A stretch of 64,000 nt of DNA from Prevotella sp. MA2016 (GTDB lineage: Bacteria; Bacteroidota; Bacteroidia; Bacteroidales; Bacteroidaceae): positions 429,787 through 493,786 of the forward strand of contig NZ_KK211036.1 in assembly GCF_000619825.1 (NCBI RefSeq). Direction: 5' to 3'. Of this stretch, positions 9,991-18,645 are shown piece after piece (the first letter of the stretch is position 1; each line of letters opens with the position of its first letter). The position numbers and the translations under genes were made by a program. Under the pieces are notes generated by a model. It made no database searches. It saw only the letters and a list, made by a program, of their open reading frames with translations, and was not told the DNA's origin.

Positions 9991-10380
9991 TCATTTTTTT
10001 ATATTTTTTATTCTTTTATCTTTTATCTTTTTACTGACGTTGATTGCTGTGCTGTGCGGAAACGCTTCGCTGTAGGCTCTGTCTAGGGCTTTCAGGTCGA
10101 TTCTGTAGAAGCTGATGCCCATACGCACGGCCACGATAGCCCTGATAAATTCACGATGCTGGCGCGGAAAGAGCTTGGGTCGAGGCAGCTCGCTCAAACC
10201 CTCCTGCTCGCACAGGTGGCACACCTCCCAGATAAAATCATCGTTGGCTTCGCCGCCAAACCACGTTTTCAGCACGCTGCTGATGCAGAAACGCTTACAT
10301 TGCACCCTAAGCAGGCGCCTTGTGCGCTCCAGCAGTAGCCAGAGCTGCACAAAGCATTGTTCGTTATTAAGTATCTCCAT
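9991..10380 (-). CDS. Hypothetical protein, 129 aa
   Basis: Unrecognised 129-aa basic protein. It is Cys-rich in the first 60 residues (CFVQLW, VQCKRFCIS, CHLCEQE), predicted helical, and ends in a Lys-rich tail. It has no signal peptide or membrane segment. It sits between the DUF3987 gene and the M15 peptidase in the same orientation, 4 nt before the latter, so it is part of that cluster. The first 27-bp direct repeat (10386-10412) lies just upstream of its ATG. No function assigned. Confidence 0.6.
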   Translation of the reverse strand: MEILNNEQCFVQLWLLLERTRRLLRVQCKRFCISSVLKTWFGGEANDDFIWEVCHLCEQEGLSELPRPKLFPRQHREFIRAIVAVRMGISFYRIDLKALDRAYSEAFPHSTAINVSKKIKDKRIKNIKK

Positions 10381-10385
10381 AAATC

Positions 10386-10412
10386 CTTAATGACAATTGA
10401 CAATCATGACAA
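10386..10412 (+). repeat. 27-bp direct repeat, copy 1
   Basis: CTTAATGACAATTGACAATC plus ATGACAA. Identical to 27403-27429 in the same orientation. It overlaps the stop of the DUF3987 gene. Confidence 0.8.
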
Positions 10413-12839
10413 GACTCCTTGAATTTTCCTGTATTGGGAAGGACCGGTCTGAGTAATCAGGCTTTGCTTTTTCCAGTTCTTCAGCATCTGGTGCACCTGA
10501 TTGCGCGACACTCCGGCCCCATTCACGCTCACGCTATGCCGTAGCGCCATATCAAAACTAAAGTCAAGATCCAGGCGGGCGAAGATGGTATCGTTTTTGC
10601 CCATCCTTCTACGTCTATTCTCGCCAGCATAGTCGCGACTACGATAGGCCTGCTCAACACGGTCGCGAAAGAAGAAGAGTGCACAGTCAAGCAGCGAGTC
10701 GGCAATAACAGTATAGATGTCGAGCATGGTCGGAGTCTGCGCCTTTATCAGCATGTCGCGCCACAGATTGGGATTCTGTTTCAGCTGTTTTTCGGCACCA
10801 ATAAGTCCGTGCTTCTGTATCAGCTGTTCGCACACGCGGCACAGCATGATGCAGCACACCATGCGCTGGGTAGTTACACAGGTTCGGAATCGCTCACGCG
10901 CTTTTACACGGTCGTCGTTCATCATGGACTCTAAACGAATTTTCTCCAACCACTCGCGGCCTCTTGCTTCGAGTTTCGGCAGCACCACCTCGCCCGTCAT
11001 CAGCGGCAGCAGATGGGCCACCTGCTGGATGCGCTCGGTCTGCCGTTCGGTCAGCACATAAGGGGTGTCTTCTAACTTCGAATAGGTGTTGTCGGGCATT
11101 TGGGCCATGGCTATACGGCTCTGAAATCCGTCGGTGTAATTAGTCACCACGCGGTAGAGTGCATCGGGTGTGCCGCACATCACCACATTCCACAGCAGAT
11201 GCTTGATGTGCACATTCACCGCATCGGGGTTCTTGGCTTCGCGATCGTATCTCGAACCGTCGTAACTTTGGCGCAGCATCACCGAGAAGTCGCTCATGGC
11301 AGATCGCCATTTCTGCGCCACAGTGTCGGCCTCTGGCGTAAATGAAAATGCATGTTTCCCCTCTACGTTAGCCAAGCGCTCAGCCAGATTGGCCACCGTG
11401 TTGTTAAGAGCGATATTGCGCACGGGCAGTTGAACTTCTTCGGGCTGATTTTTCTGATTTTTAGAGGCTCGTTTCTTTCGGCGATACTCGTCCTCCTGTT
11501 TCTGATACATCTCGTCAAGAGCCGACAACTCGCTCATCCAGGCGTCCACCACGGGGTCGATGTTGCCCTTACCGCTGGCATAATCACCCACAATATAGGA
11601 TATGAGATTGAGTCCGCGCATACGACCGTGAACATCCAGCTTCACCCCAGTGGCCAATGCACCGATACAGGGGCACACCGCCGTGATAACCGGCATGGCA
11701 AGCTCGGGCCCTACGGCAGCTACCGACTCGCGCACACCTAGCGGCAACTTCTTCACGTTCAGCAATACTTCTGAGGCTGAAGTGTCAGGAACGTACCTAT
11801 CTAACTCTTCTTCCTCTTCGAAACATGTCTGAGCCTGCTGAGCCTTTGCGTTTATCTGGCGCAACCCTACACTCATAAAGCCCTTGTCGGCATTATAGTT
11901 GTCGTAGAAATAGTTGATAAGCTTCTTGCAGTCTTCTGTCTGCGAATAGTTTTTCAGGCGCTCTGCCACTACTGCAAACAGCTGTTCCTTACTCATCAGC
12001 TTGCCCACACCAACCGACAGCACTGCCATCAAGTTGGAATGCCAGTTACGTTCACCCCAGATATCCATCGCGTTCTGATCCAGTCCCGCCTCCTGGGCGC
12101 AAAGGTCAAACTTTGCCAGCGATTCTGCGGTAACTTTCTCAGTAGTCGTTACCTCATGTGGGGATGCGTCGGGGGTGGCGATTTTCCGTTCGCTTTCAGC
12201 CCTCAGCAGCCCTCGCCCGTCCACATCAAGCCCGCGTTGCAGATAGGCCTCACGTCGCTCAGCAATCTCCTCTTCGCTCAGTGGTTCCAGCCAGTGCTCC
12301 GAACGGAACACCTCTTCATCCTTACCCGTTACGAATATAAAGCGCTCAGGCGTGATGCATTGCTCATCATAAGGCACATCTATCTCTGCACAAAACGCCT
12401 GTTGAGCCTCAGCTATTGTCAAACCTTTTGGTATGCGAATGTAAATATGCACCTTTTTACGAGCCGAATATTCTATACGCAACACCTGATCCTGCCAGTC
12501 AGAATACTCATCCTTGTTCAACTCGAGCGCTCGGTTTATAGCTCTATCTACCAACTCCTTATCGTCCACATCCACACAGGTCATAAACGTAAACGATTCG
12601 GGGATGATATCCGCCTGAGCGCGATGATTATTTTTAAACGCCGTGTAGTGCGGACAGATATAAGGAAGCTGATTTTTCATCTTCTCTTCTCCACCACGGA
12701 TATCCGCCACCATCTGCCTGAGCCATTCTTCGGAGAGTAGCTGGTCCAGCTGTTCTGAGGTCATGGTTTCCGCATAGCCGCGATTATCCTTTTTAGGGTC
12801 GCCCGTATGCTTCGTGTTTACTGCTATCATTCCCTTCAT
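10404..12839 (-). CDS. BT4734-like N-terminal / DUF3987 domain protein
   Basis: An 811-aa protein with two parts. Residues about 1-220 resemble the BT4734-like (VirE N-terminal) domain, related to primase-polymerase folds (FMTCVDVDDKELVDRAI, YSARKKVHIYIRIPKG). The second half is a DUF3987 region with a P-loop-like element GDYASGKGN and a C-terminal winged-helix-like segment (SVNGAGVSRNQVHQMLKNWK). Proteins of this build are frequent in Bacteroidales accessory loci beside HU-HIG and smalltalk genes, and a replicative role on a mobile element has been proposed from the domains. Its start overlaps the upstream gene by 4 nt. Its role here is not established. Confidence 0.8.
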   Translation of the reverse strand: MKGMIAVNTKHTGDPKKDNRGYAETMTSEQLDQLLSEEWLRQMVADIRGGEEKMKNQLPYICPHYTAFKNNHRAQADIIPESFTFMTCVDVDDKELVDRAINRALELNKDEYSDWQDQVLRIEYSARKKVHIYIRIPKGLTIAEAQQAFCAEIDVPYDEQCITPERFIFVTGKDEEVFRSEHWLEPLSEEEIAERREAYLQRGLDVDGRGLLRAESERKIATPDASPHEVTTTEKVTAESLAKFDLCAQEAGLDQNAMDIWGERNWHSNLMAVLSVGVGKLMSKEQLFAVVAERLKNYSQTEDCKKLINYFYDNYNADKGFMSVGLRQINAKAQQAQTCFEEEEELDRYVPDTSASEVLLNVKKLPLGVRESVAAVGPELAMPVITAVCPCIGALATGVKLDVHGRMRGLNLISYIVGDYASGKGNIDPVVDAWMSELSALDEMYQKQEDEYRRKKRASKNQKNQPEEVQLPVRNIALNNTVANLAERLANVEGKHAFSFTPEADTVAQKWRSAMSDFSVMLRQSYDGSRYDREAKNPDAVNVHIKHLLWNVVMCGTPDALYRVVTNYTDGFQSRIAMAQMPDNTYSKLEDTPYVLTERQTERIQQVAHLLPLMTGEVVLPKLEARGREWLEKIRLESMMNDDRVKARERFRTCVTTQRMVCCIMLCRVCEQLIQKHGLIGAEKQLKQNPNLWRDMLIKAQTPTMLDIYTVIADSLLDCALFFFRDRVEQAYRSRDYAGENRRRRMGKNDTIFARLDLDFSFDMALRHSVSVNGAGVSRNQVHQMLKNWKKQSLITQTGPSQYRKIQGVLS

Positions 12840-13225
12840 CCCATCACCTCCTCTTTAAAGATAATCTCTTTCAGAACCTTGCGCGCTATGTTACCAGCCT
12901 GCTGCACCAGCTGCTGTGGCAGTCGGTCTATCTCATTGTCGTCCATCGTGAATACGAAGTAATATTTACCGTTGTTTCCGTGCGACAGCGAGCAGTTGTC
13001 ATCGCGGTATAACGGTTTGTTGCGCTTACGCTTAAGGTTCTCGGTCAGATACACATTACCATCGCGCATGCCTTGAACATAGAAATTTCCCCTGAAGGGC
13101 TCTGCCACCACTTCCTCGCAGCACTCAAAGTCGAGCGTACGCTCTCCTGTTTCCAACTTGCCGAAAGTCATCAAACCTTCAACCATTACTTGTTTGCCTA
13201 AAATATTGCTTTTTCTTGTCTGCAT
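12836..13225 (-). CDS. Hypothetical protein of DUF3987 cluster, 129 aa
   Basis: Unrecognised 129-aa protein. The stretch FRGNFYVQGMRDGNVYLTENL and the following basic segment KRKRNKP suggest a compact beta-rich fold, and the C-terminal part is helical. It overlaps the DUF3987 start by 4 nt (ATGA), indicating translational coupling, and follows a putative OB-fold protein by 8 nt. It could act with the DUF3987 protein; that is inference from coupling only. Confidence 0.65.
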   Translation of the reverse strand: MQTRKSNILGKQVMVEGLMTFGKLETGERTLDFECCEEVVAEPFRGNFYVQGMRDGNVYLTENLKRKRNKPLYRDDNCSLSHGNNGKYYFVFTMDDNEIDRLPQQLVQQAGNIARKVLKEIIFKEEVMG

Positions 13226-13233
13226 GATTTTAT

Positions 13234-13518
13234 TTAATTTTTTAACTTTTCAACGTCAGTTACAAGGATTTCCTGGAACGTTTGTCCCTGATACTCATGG
13301 GTAGAGAAACGAAGCGTGGCTGCCACCACGTCACCTTCGTAGAACCTGCACGCCGCCAGATTGCCCAGCATGGCGCACACATACTCATTTTCGAACTTAC
13401 CACCACCCAACTCGCGCAGCACGATGTTGCACTTCTGGATAGTACCACTCTCGGACTTTGCCGACTGCACACCGAAGGTCTTACCCTGGCGCACCACTTT
13501 CAGAATTTTTGTTTCCAT
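13234..13518 (-). CDS. Small putative OB-fold protein, 94 aa
   Basis: A 94-aa protein with alternating strands (METKILKVVRQGKTFGVQ ... CNIVLRELGG ... EGDVVAATLRFSTHEYQGQTFQEILVTDVEKL). The pattern of a five-strand barrel that ends in xEILVTDVEKL recalls SSB-like or DUF3127-type OB folds, but I see no diagnostic motif. It is first in the leftward unit 13518-9504, with its own promoter at 13581-13610 and an A-rich spacer before the ATG. A single-strand DNA-binding role next to a primase-like gene is plausible but inferred. Confidence 0.6.
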   Translation of the reverse strand: METKILKVVRQGKTFGVQSAKSESGTIQKCNIVLRELGGGKFENEYVCAMLGNLAACRFYEGDVVAATLRFSTHEYQGQTFQEILVTDVEKLKN

Positions 13519-13580
13519 AAATACTTCAATTTTTCAATTCTTACATTTTTTAATTTTTCAATTTTTGTCTTTCGACGTTG

Positions 13581-13610
13581 CAAAATTAGGCACAATATAA
13601 GAGGTAGCAA
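13581..13610 (-). promoter_or_regulatory. Promoter of DUF3987 cluster
   Basis: Minus-strand TTG (13610-13608), 19-nt spacer, TAATTTTG (13588-13581). The sequence GACGTTGCAAAATTA around this -7 box recurs at the promoter of the methylase operon (24706-24720). Confidence 0.65.
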
Positions 13611-13706
13611 AGGAAACAAAACAGAAGTTCTGAAGGCGGAAACCTTTAGAAATTATTAAAAACTTTTAGAAACTAAATCCAGAAACTTTGAGGTGTAAAA
13701 AGGCAT

Positions 13707-13734
13707 AAAAAAAGGAGAGCTTAATAAACTCTCC
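13707..13734 (-). terminator. Intrinsic terminator of 14788-13721 unit
   Basis: Minus-strand stem GGAGAG (13734-13729) / CTCTCC (13719-13714), followed by seven U (13713-13707). The TAA stop of the upstream gene lies inside the loop. Confidence 0.75.
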
Positions 13735-14200
13735 TGTTCCAGTTCTGACGTGATTTAGTGTATAGCCCCGCTTCATGTAGTATCTCCCAGAGCGAACCTT
13801 TTCGGCTGTTACCATAATCAGATATCCGCTTATCCCGCACCCACCTGTTCACCAAATCAGTAATGTCGCCAGCGGGCATACCTTTGATCTCGCTTAAAAA
13901 GGTCATTACTTCATCTTCTTTATTATAGAAAATGGGCTTGAGCCTTTCAGCGACTTCCACATCCTTTATCGGTTCAAAATACTCACCGTTTGCCATCAGC
14001 AGTTTTTCTTCTCCTTCATCTTCGGCAGACGTTTCTTCCTGCTGCTGAGTCGGCTGTGCAGGCTGCCCATAGGCATACTCCCTATAAACAGCCTCATCAC
14101 CCTCCATACGGATATCTCTATCATTATCTGCAACAGCATTCACACCGCGATGCTCTATATACTGCGCATTCTTACCTGTCATTACAATTTTTCTTGCCAT
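13721..14200 (-). CDS. Hypothetical protein, 159 aa
   Basis: Unrecognised 159-aa protein. The first 30 residues (MARKIVMTGKNAQYIEHRG) resemble a short basic leader seen in several Bacteroidales accessory proteins. Residues 45-65 are Gln/Glu-rich and probably disordered. The C-terminal 80 residues form a helical, HTH-sized domain (ITDLVNRWVRDKRISDYGN). Its start is 9 nt after the coiled-coil gene, and its stop lies in the terminator loop. No function assigned. Confidence 0.6.
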   Translation of the reverse strand: MARKIVMTGKNAQYIEHRGVNAVADNDRDIRMEGDEAVYREYAYGQPAQPTQQQEETSAEDEGEEKLLMANGEYFEPIKDVEVAERLKPIFYNKEDEVMTFLSEIKGMPAGDITDLVNRWVRDKRISDYGNSRKGSLWEILHEAGLYTKSRQNWNRRVY

Positions 14201-14209
14201 ATTTATTAC

Positions 14210-14788
14210 TTATTCTTTGGGATTTTCTTCATAGATTGAATTATCGCCATATAGATTTATTTTTCGATTATCTATAGTGGCAGAAGCTGATTTGGGCTTG
14301 TCGGGCAGAACCATCACTTTATTGATAATGGCCAATGATGCAGCCTGAAGTTGTTCGGGGATACACTCCAACATCAAAGCACGCAAAGCCAAAGCCGTAT
14401 TCACGTCAGACACCTTGTCTTGCATAAAAGTTTGTAACTGGAGTATTGAAATCAGCAAATGTTTCTGCAACAAGAACTCTATTGCTTGTTGCAGCGTATC
14501 CATATTGGGGCTTTCAACAGAAGATGCCATATCTGCAATTTTTGTCTTCAGGAAGTCTATATCACGCTGTTGCTGTTCATTTATATTTTTTAGCTGGCGT
14601 ACTTCTTCTTCAGCTTTATTCCGAGCCGCTTCTGAGGCAGCAAGTTTTTCTTCCTGCTCACGAAGTTTTTCTACCAACAACCCGTAGCGCATTTCAAGTC
14701 GCGCGTATTTCACATCCCTATCGCTCCACTCTTTCGACAGGGCGATAAGATCTCCACACGACAAGTTTATGTTGTTTCCTTCTTCCAT
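14210..14788 (-). CDS. Coiled-coil hypothetical protein, 192 aa
   Basis: A 192-aa protein with an uninterrupted heptad-like helix over about residues 30-85 (YGLLVEKLREQEEKLAASEA and the following Glu/Lys/Gln-rich stretch). A shorter helical domain follows, and the tail is polar. There is no signal peptide and no enzymatic motif. A TACTTTTG -7 box at 14834-14841 (minus) is upstream. It is first in a two-gene leftward unit. It probably oligomerises; role unknown. Confidence 0.6.
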   Translation of the reverse strand: MEEGNNINLSCGDLIALSKEWSDRDVKYARLEMRYGLLVEKLREQEEKLAASEAARNKAEEEVRQLKNINEQQQRDIDFLKTKIADMASSVESPNMDTLQQAIEFLLQKHLLISILQLQTFMQDKVSDVNTALALRALMLECIPEQLQAASLAIINKVMVLPDKPKSASATIDNRKINLYGDNSIYEENPKE

Positions 14789-14841
14789 TGGCTAAGTCCT
14801 TTGTAATATTAAATGGGTTCTTATTATCGAGCTGCAAAAGT

Positions 14842-14875
14842 AGTAAAAAAATCCCGTACCTAAACAGAAACGGGA
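14842..14875 (-). terminator. Intrinsic terminator downstream of methylase operon
   Basis: Minus-strand stem CCCGT / ACGGG with a 12-nt loop, followed by a run of seven U (14848-14842). It would end transcripts reading out of the DpnA-type methylase gene about 290 nt after its stop, directly in front of the promoter at 14834-14841. Confidence 0.65.
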
Positions 14876-15166
14876 CATAAAATTATGTTAAAACACGGTG
14901 GTATTTTACAGGCAATACCACCAATTGTAAACAAAAAGATCATGCCTCAAAATCAGGCTCTTCAGCCATTTTCATCATGCCATCATTCCACGCCTTACAA
15001 ACCTCAGTCTCAGATGGTTGTACCAGATTTATATTACTATGTATCGCTGTATTATCTGCACAACATTAGTTACGACCATTTGTATCATAATATTCACGCA
15101 AACAACAAGCACAGAGAATCCCGCACCTACTCATAGATGCGAGATAATCATTTAGAGCTTCTAATA
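14876..15166 (-). other. Intergenic 3' region with hairpin and possible gene remnant
   Basis: No convincing gene. It contains a 9-bp stem-loop (GGTGGTATT / AATACCACC, about 14898-14923). Read leftward, it also holds a stop-bounded frame without a start codon that ends ...VCKAWNDGMMKMAEEPDFEA, which has protein-like composition and may be the tail of a decayed gene. The rightward 83-aa frame over the same bases looks spurious. Confidence 0.3.
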
Positions 15167-16411
15167 TTACTCGAACGCCTGGAGAGCCTCTTCGAACTTC
15201 TTTATCCAATATGCTCCACGTTGCTCTTGTTGATTCAACAATAACGATTTATTAAACACTTTGCCTTTCGTTTCATCCAAAGGTTTTTCTAAATGGATAA
15301 GCCAATATGTATTGTCGCGAGTGGGTTTATAGTCAGAAATATGTGATGCCATTTCTGCAACTTGCTCTCGAGTTCTAACCTGCGGTTTCAAACCTGATAT
15401 ACGGCATAGTTGTGCTTTCTTCGAATCCTTCCCCAGAAACGCCAATACATATTCTGCACCAAGCAACTTTGGCATTGATAACACCTTACTAATGGGCAAT
15501 ATGTAGGTCTTTGATTTTTCAAACCAATCCCATTGCTCATCAGAACCAATTCGGCCAACAAGCACATGATGAGGTTGTTCAGCTTGGATTGCACCATTGA
15601 AGTCAACCAGCACCATTTCTTTATATGCCTGGCAAATCTCTTTATTTTCTAATTCCTCACGACGTTTAGCAGCAAGTTCAAGAAAAGATTTTTCTATATC
15701 AATGCCCAGATACTTTCTACCAAGTAACGATGCAGCGACGCCTGTTGTACCACTTCCATTAAATGGATCTAACACCCAGTCACTTTCTTTTGTGGATGCC
15801 ATAATGATTCGAGCCAATAAACTCAAAGGCTTCTGTGTAGGATGCTTTCCACACGATTTTTCCCATTTTGCTACAGCTGGCATACGCCACACATCAGTCA
15901 TCTGTTTGCCGTCGTTCAACTGTCGCATCAGTTCATAGTTGTAACGATGCTGTGCCTTTTTCGATTTCTTGGCCCAAATAATGTACTCTGCAGAATGCTT
16001 GAATACTCGATGAGAAACGTTATCAGGTGGATCTGTCTTATTCCACGTCACCACATTAAGAATCTTAAACCCCAGTTCAGATAACTGCTCCGCTACAGAA
16101 AAGATGTTATGGTGTGTACCGCTAATCCAAATGGTACCATTATCCTTCAACTTATCTTTACAGGCTGATAACCATTTGTGATTAAACTCATCGATATATT
16201 CTGACGAAGGCGCTTTGTCCCACGCACCTTTATCCACGCATACGACCTTACCATTACTTACACTAATACCACCATTACTCAGAAAGTAAGGAGGATCGGC
16301 AAATATCATATCAAACTTAAAGACGAATGCTTCAAGCACCGACACACAGTCCCCCTCAACGAGGGTAAAATCTTTATTGGTAGAACGGTAATATGGTATA
16401 ATTTGCGCCAT
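15167..16411 (-). CDS. Beta-class DNA adenine methyltransferase (DpnA/M2.DpnII-like)
   Basis: A 414-aa site-specific DNA methyltransferase. Motif IV DPPYFLSNGG (D39) comes before the AdoMet-binding motif I DPFNGSGTTG (D215), the beta-class order. The segment DPPYFLS-NGG ... VDKGAWDK strongly resembles DpnA, the second GATC methylase of DpnII-type systems. The 130 residues after the catalytic domain form an extra C-terminal domain that I do not recognise. The first in-frame start (16441) is TTG; ATG 16411 is preferred, 13 nt after the sigma-like gene stop. It is the last gene of the eight-gene operon. GATC specificity is inferred from family resemblance only. Confidence 0.88.
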   Translation of the reverse strand: MAQIIPYYRSTNKDFTLVEGDCVSVLEAFVFKFDMIFADPPYFLSNGGISVSNGKVVCVDKGAWDKAPSSEYIDEFNHKWLSACKDKLKDNGTIWISGTHHNIFSVAEQLSELGFKILNVVTWNKTDPPDNVSHRVFKHSAEYIIWAKKSKKAQHRYNYELMRQLNDGKQMTDVWRMPAVAKWEKSCGKHPTQKPLSLLARIIMASTKESDWVLDPFNGSGTTGVAASLLGRKYLGIDIEKSFLELAAKRREELENKEICQAYKEMVLVDFNGAIQAEQPHHVLVGRIGSDEQWDWFEKSKTYILPISKVLSMPKLLGAEYVLAFLGKDSKKAQLCRISGLKPQVRTREQVAEMASHISDYKPTRDNTYWLIHLEKPLDETKGKVFNKSLLLNQQEQRGAYWIKKFEEALQAFE

Positions 16412-16424
16412 AAATTCAATTAAT

Positions 16425-18191
16425 TTAGACTTTATTATCAAGTAAACTCATGATACCGAACCATAAATCTAGTGTATAACTTGTGAAGCGAGTAGAATCA
16501 GGAGTGAGATTATATTTTTCAATGATCTTTTTAACGTCGCCAATGGTTCTAAGTTTTTTCTTGTGACATTGATGTAGTTGCCTTGTTGTAATAATGCCGT
16601 ATTTGACTAAATTATCCAATGTCGTGGATAATTCAAATCGAGGATATTTTTCTCGTTTAGAAACGACATCGCAACGTTTTGTATGTGAATCTACAAGTGA
16701 ATATCTTGACTTGTCATTTGGAACATAGTCAAGTACCTGATTATTGTATTCTACAAGAAACTTTGACTTTGTGCCCCGAACTATTATTTTACGAATGGAA
16801 CATTCTTTCCCGTTAAATCTTATCCGTTCTCCAACTTTGATGCCATCCAACTCACAAACATAGCGCTGTACATATTGGCTACTATTCTCTTTTTGCACAG
16901 GAGTAGTTATTACTTTCTCCTCAAAAAGAACACTTTGCTTTGAGTGGGACTTTTTCTCTTTTAGCATCTTATGAGTTATGATTTCATAAGGAGGGTTATA
17001 ACCTGATACTCTAATAGTATGGCCGTCCTCCATTTTTAACAAAATGCTCTCATAACCATTGGGAGATATTTTATAATCAATGACTCTTCCCGTTTGCTTT
17101 GAAGATTCAACTTTTATCGTGTCACCAAGCTTTACTTCTTCTGTTTTTATTCTTGATCGCTCTTTAAACCCACCTATTGTTTTCCATACTATCTGCCTTA
17201 CTCTCTCACGTGTCAGAGCATATCTATCACCTATGGAGGAAAGAGTTTCTTCCTTTGCATTTATACCAAAATAAGCTTGCAAAATATATCTTTCTCTCTG
17301 CCTAAGCCTTTTTAAATATTGCCCTACGAGTTCTTTATTATATTCGGTTTCAATCATTTCCTCAGTTGTATTACTGGGATTTTCATATATATCCAAATCT
17401 CTTGACAAAACCGCCAACTCTTTAAGACTATCAGGCAGTTCATTTACAAATGATATTTTTTCAAAATCCGCTTCGTTATCAATTTCAATTGCACTTACTG
17501 ATGGCAAATAACCATTCTGCTGTTCATACTTTTCTTTGAATTTACGAACCTTTCGATATAATAACATTTGATTTAATGGTAATCTCACGGTATAGGGAAG
17601 AGTTGTCATTGAAAATGAAATTGCCTGAAGTATCCATGCCTTAGCAAAATGATGGAAGCTTCGAAAATGTAGGTAGTCAAAACGCTCTATAGCTCTAATC
17701 AAACCAATATTACCTTCCTGGATAAGATCTTCTAGAGGAATACCATATTTTGCATATAGAACAGCGATTCCTGCTACAAGTTTTTGGTGACTCTTTACTA
17801 TTAAGTCGTAGGCTTTTTTATCACCATCTCGGTAACGTTTGAACAACTCTAAAAGTTCATCGTCTGAATAGACACGATATTTTGATAAGTGATTCAAAAA
17901 AGATTTGAGAGCCCCACTTGCATGTCCTTGTATAAACCTTTCTGTATTTATAACTTTAGGAACAATAATTGGCTCTGTCAGTTTGTCAACTTTAGGCTCT
18001 TCTATTTCTATTACGCCCTCTTTTGCGAACCATAGGGAAGAACTATCTTGATACCAAAAGGGAATGTTGTCAGTAGAAAACAAAATATCCGCCACATGGT
18101 ATCTGTCTATTTCAAGTACCTTAGCTATTTCCTTGATTTTAAGACCATTACTATGTGAAAGCAGAGTATAGATTCTTTTGATTTCTTCCAT
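16425..18191 (-). CDS. Sigma70-family protein with wHTH and C-terminal extensions
   Basis: A 588-aa multidomain sigma factor inside a methylase operon. Residues 1-58 form a winged-helix-like domain (KIKEIAKVLEIDRYHVADIL ... FWYQDSSSLWFAK). Residues about 107-195 are sigma regions 1.2-2 (YSDDELLELF, LEDLIQEGNIGLIRAIERFD, FHHFAKAWILQAI). Residues 200-210 match region 3.0 (YTVRLPLNQML). Residues 295-345 are region 4 with a clear recognition HTH ([19 protein letters not shown]), close to RpoD in this window ([19 protein letters not shown]). Two SH3-like segments follow (352-405 and 447-500), then a helical C-terminal unit like an alpha-CTD/HhH domain (LVKYGIITTRQLHQ). One of the two region-2 tryptophans of RpoD is replaced. 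Its start is 8 nt after the winged-helix gene. Role inferred: a dedicated sigma or a DNA reader. Confidence 0.8.
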   Translation of the reverse strand: MEEIKRIYTLLSHSNGLKIKEIAKVLEIDRYHVADILFSTDNIPFWYQDSSSLWFAKEGVIEIEEPKVDKLTEPIIVPKVINTERFIQGHASGALKSFLNHLSKYRVYSDDELLELFKRYRDGDKKAYDLIVKSHQKLVAGIAVLYAKYGIPLEDLIQEGNIGLIRAIERFDYLHFRSFHHFAKAWILQAISFSMTTLPYTVRLPLNQMLLYRKVRKFKEKYEQQNGYLPSVSAIEIDNEADFEKISFVNELPDSLKELAVLSRDLDIYENPSNTTEEMIETEYNKELVGQYLKRLRQRERYILQAYFGINAKEETLSSIGDRYALTRERVRQIVWKTIGGFKERSRIKTEEVKLGDTIKVESSKQTGRVIDYKISPNGYESILLKMEDGHTIRVSGYNPPYEIITHKMLKEKKSHSKQSVLFEEKVITTPVQKENSSQYVQRYVCELDGIKVGERIRFNGKECSIRKIIVRGTKSKFLVEYNNQVLDYVPNDKSRYSLVDSHTKRCDVVSKREKYPRFELSTTLDNLVKYGIITTRQLHQCHKKKLRTIGDVKKIIEKYNLTPDSTRFTSYTLDLWFGIMSLLDNKV

Positions 18192-18199
18192 TTTTCGAA

Positions 18200-18643
18200 T
18201 TAATCTTTTTTCTTCATATACTCTATGATTTCCTCACACCATCCAATCAAACACTTTGTACGCCGATCTATCACTGCTTCGCCATATTCTGGGTAATGAA
18301 ACCTTACTATCTCCTTACAGCTCTTAATTACTTTTCTCTTGGGATACAATGCTATTTTAGCGAATATTTGGCCTATGAATTCATGTTTGATGATTAATTC
18401 ATATATACGTACTTTTGCACTTTTAGGGTCTGACATAATATCCTCGCCTAAAGGTGTTAGTTTCAGATTCTCATCTATAAGGCCCAGAAAATAGCAAGCA
18501 TTGGAATAGTATGAAGCCTGTCGTAACTCAAAATTGTTGAACGATGCGATATCTGTCAAAGTACAATTTATTGTATTACCAATAAGCTTGAACGTTCTAA
18601 CAACAGTTGCCAACGTATTTGCTTGAGGGAGTAGTTTTTTCAT
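18200..18643 (-). CDS. Winged-helix protein of restriction-like operon, 147 aa
   Basis: A 147-aa protein. The segment FNNFELRQASYYSNACYFLGLIDENLKLTPLGEDI is the winged-helix pattern (x-RQ-x-YY-x-NA-x-YLGL, then LTxLG) seen at the ends of several restriction endonucleases and AAA-linked defence proteins, where it reads DNA or mediates assembly. The C-terminal 60 residues are basic and helical (CKEIVRFHYPEYGEAVIDRRTKCLIGWCEEIIEYM). There is no nuclease motif. Only 2 nt separate it from the preceding gene, so the two products probably work together. Function is inferred from fold pattern and context. Confidence 0.65.
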   Translation of the reverse strand: MKKLLPQANTLATVVRTFKLIGNTINCTLTDIASFNNFELRQASYYSNACYFLGLIDENLKLTPLGEDIMSDPKSAKVRIYELIIKHEFIGQIFAKIALYPKRKVIKSCKEIVRFHYPEYGEAVIDRRTKCLIGWCEEIIEYMKKKD

Positions 18644-18645
18644 TT

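Noticed and set aside
14885..15136. 83-aa rightward ORF in the gap next to the DpnA-type methylase
   Set aside because: Composition (His/Tyr/Pro/Ser) is not protein-like, there is no promoter, and the opposite strand shows a more protein-like remnant.
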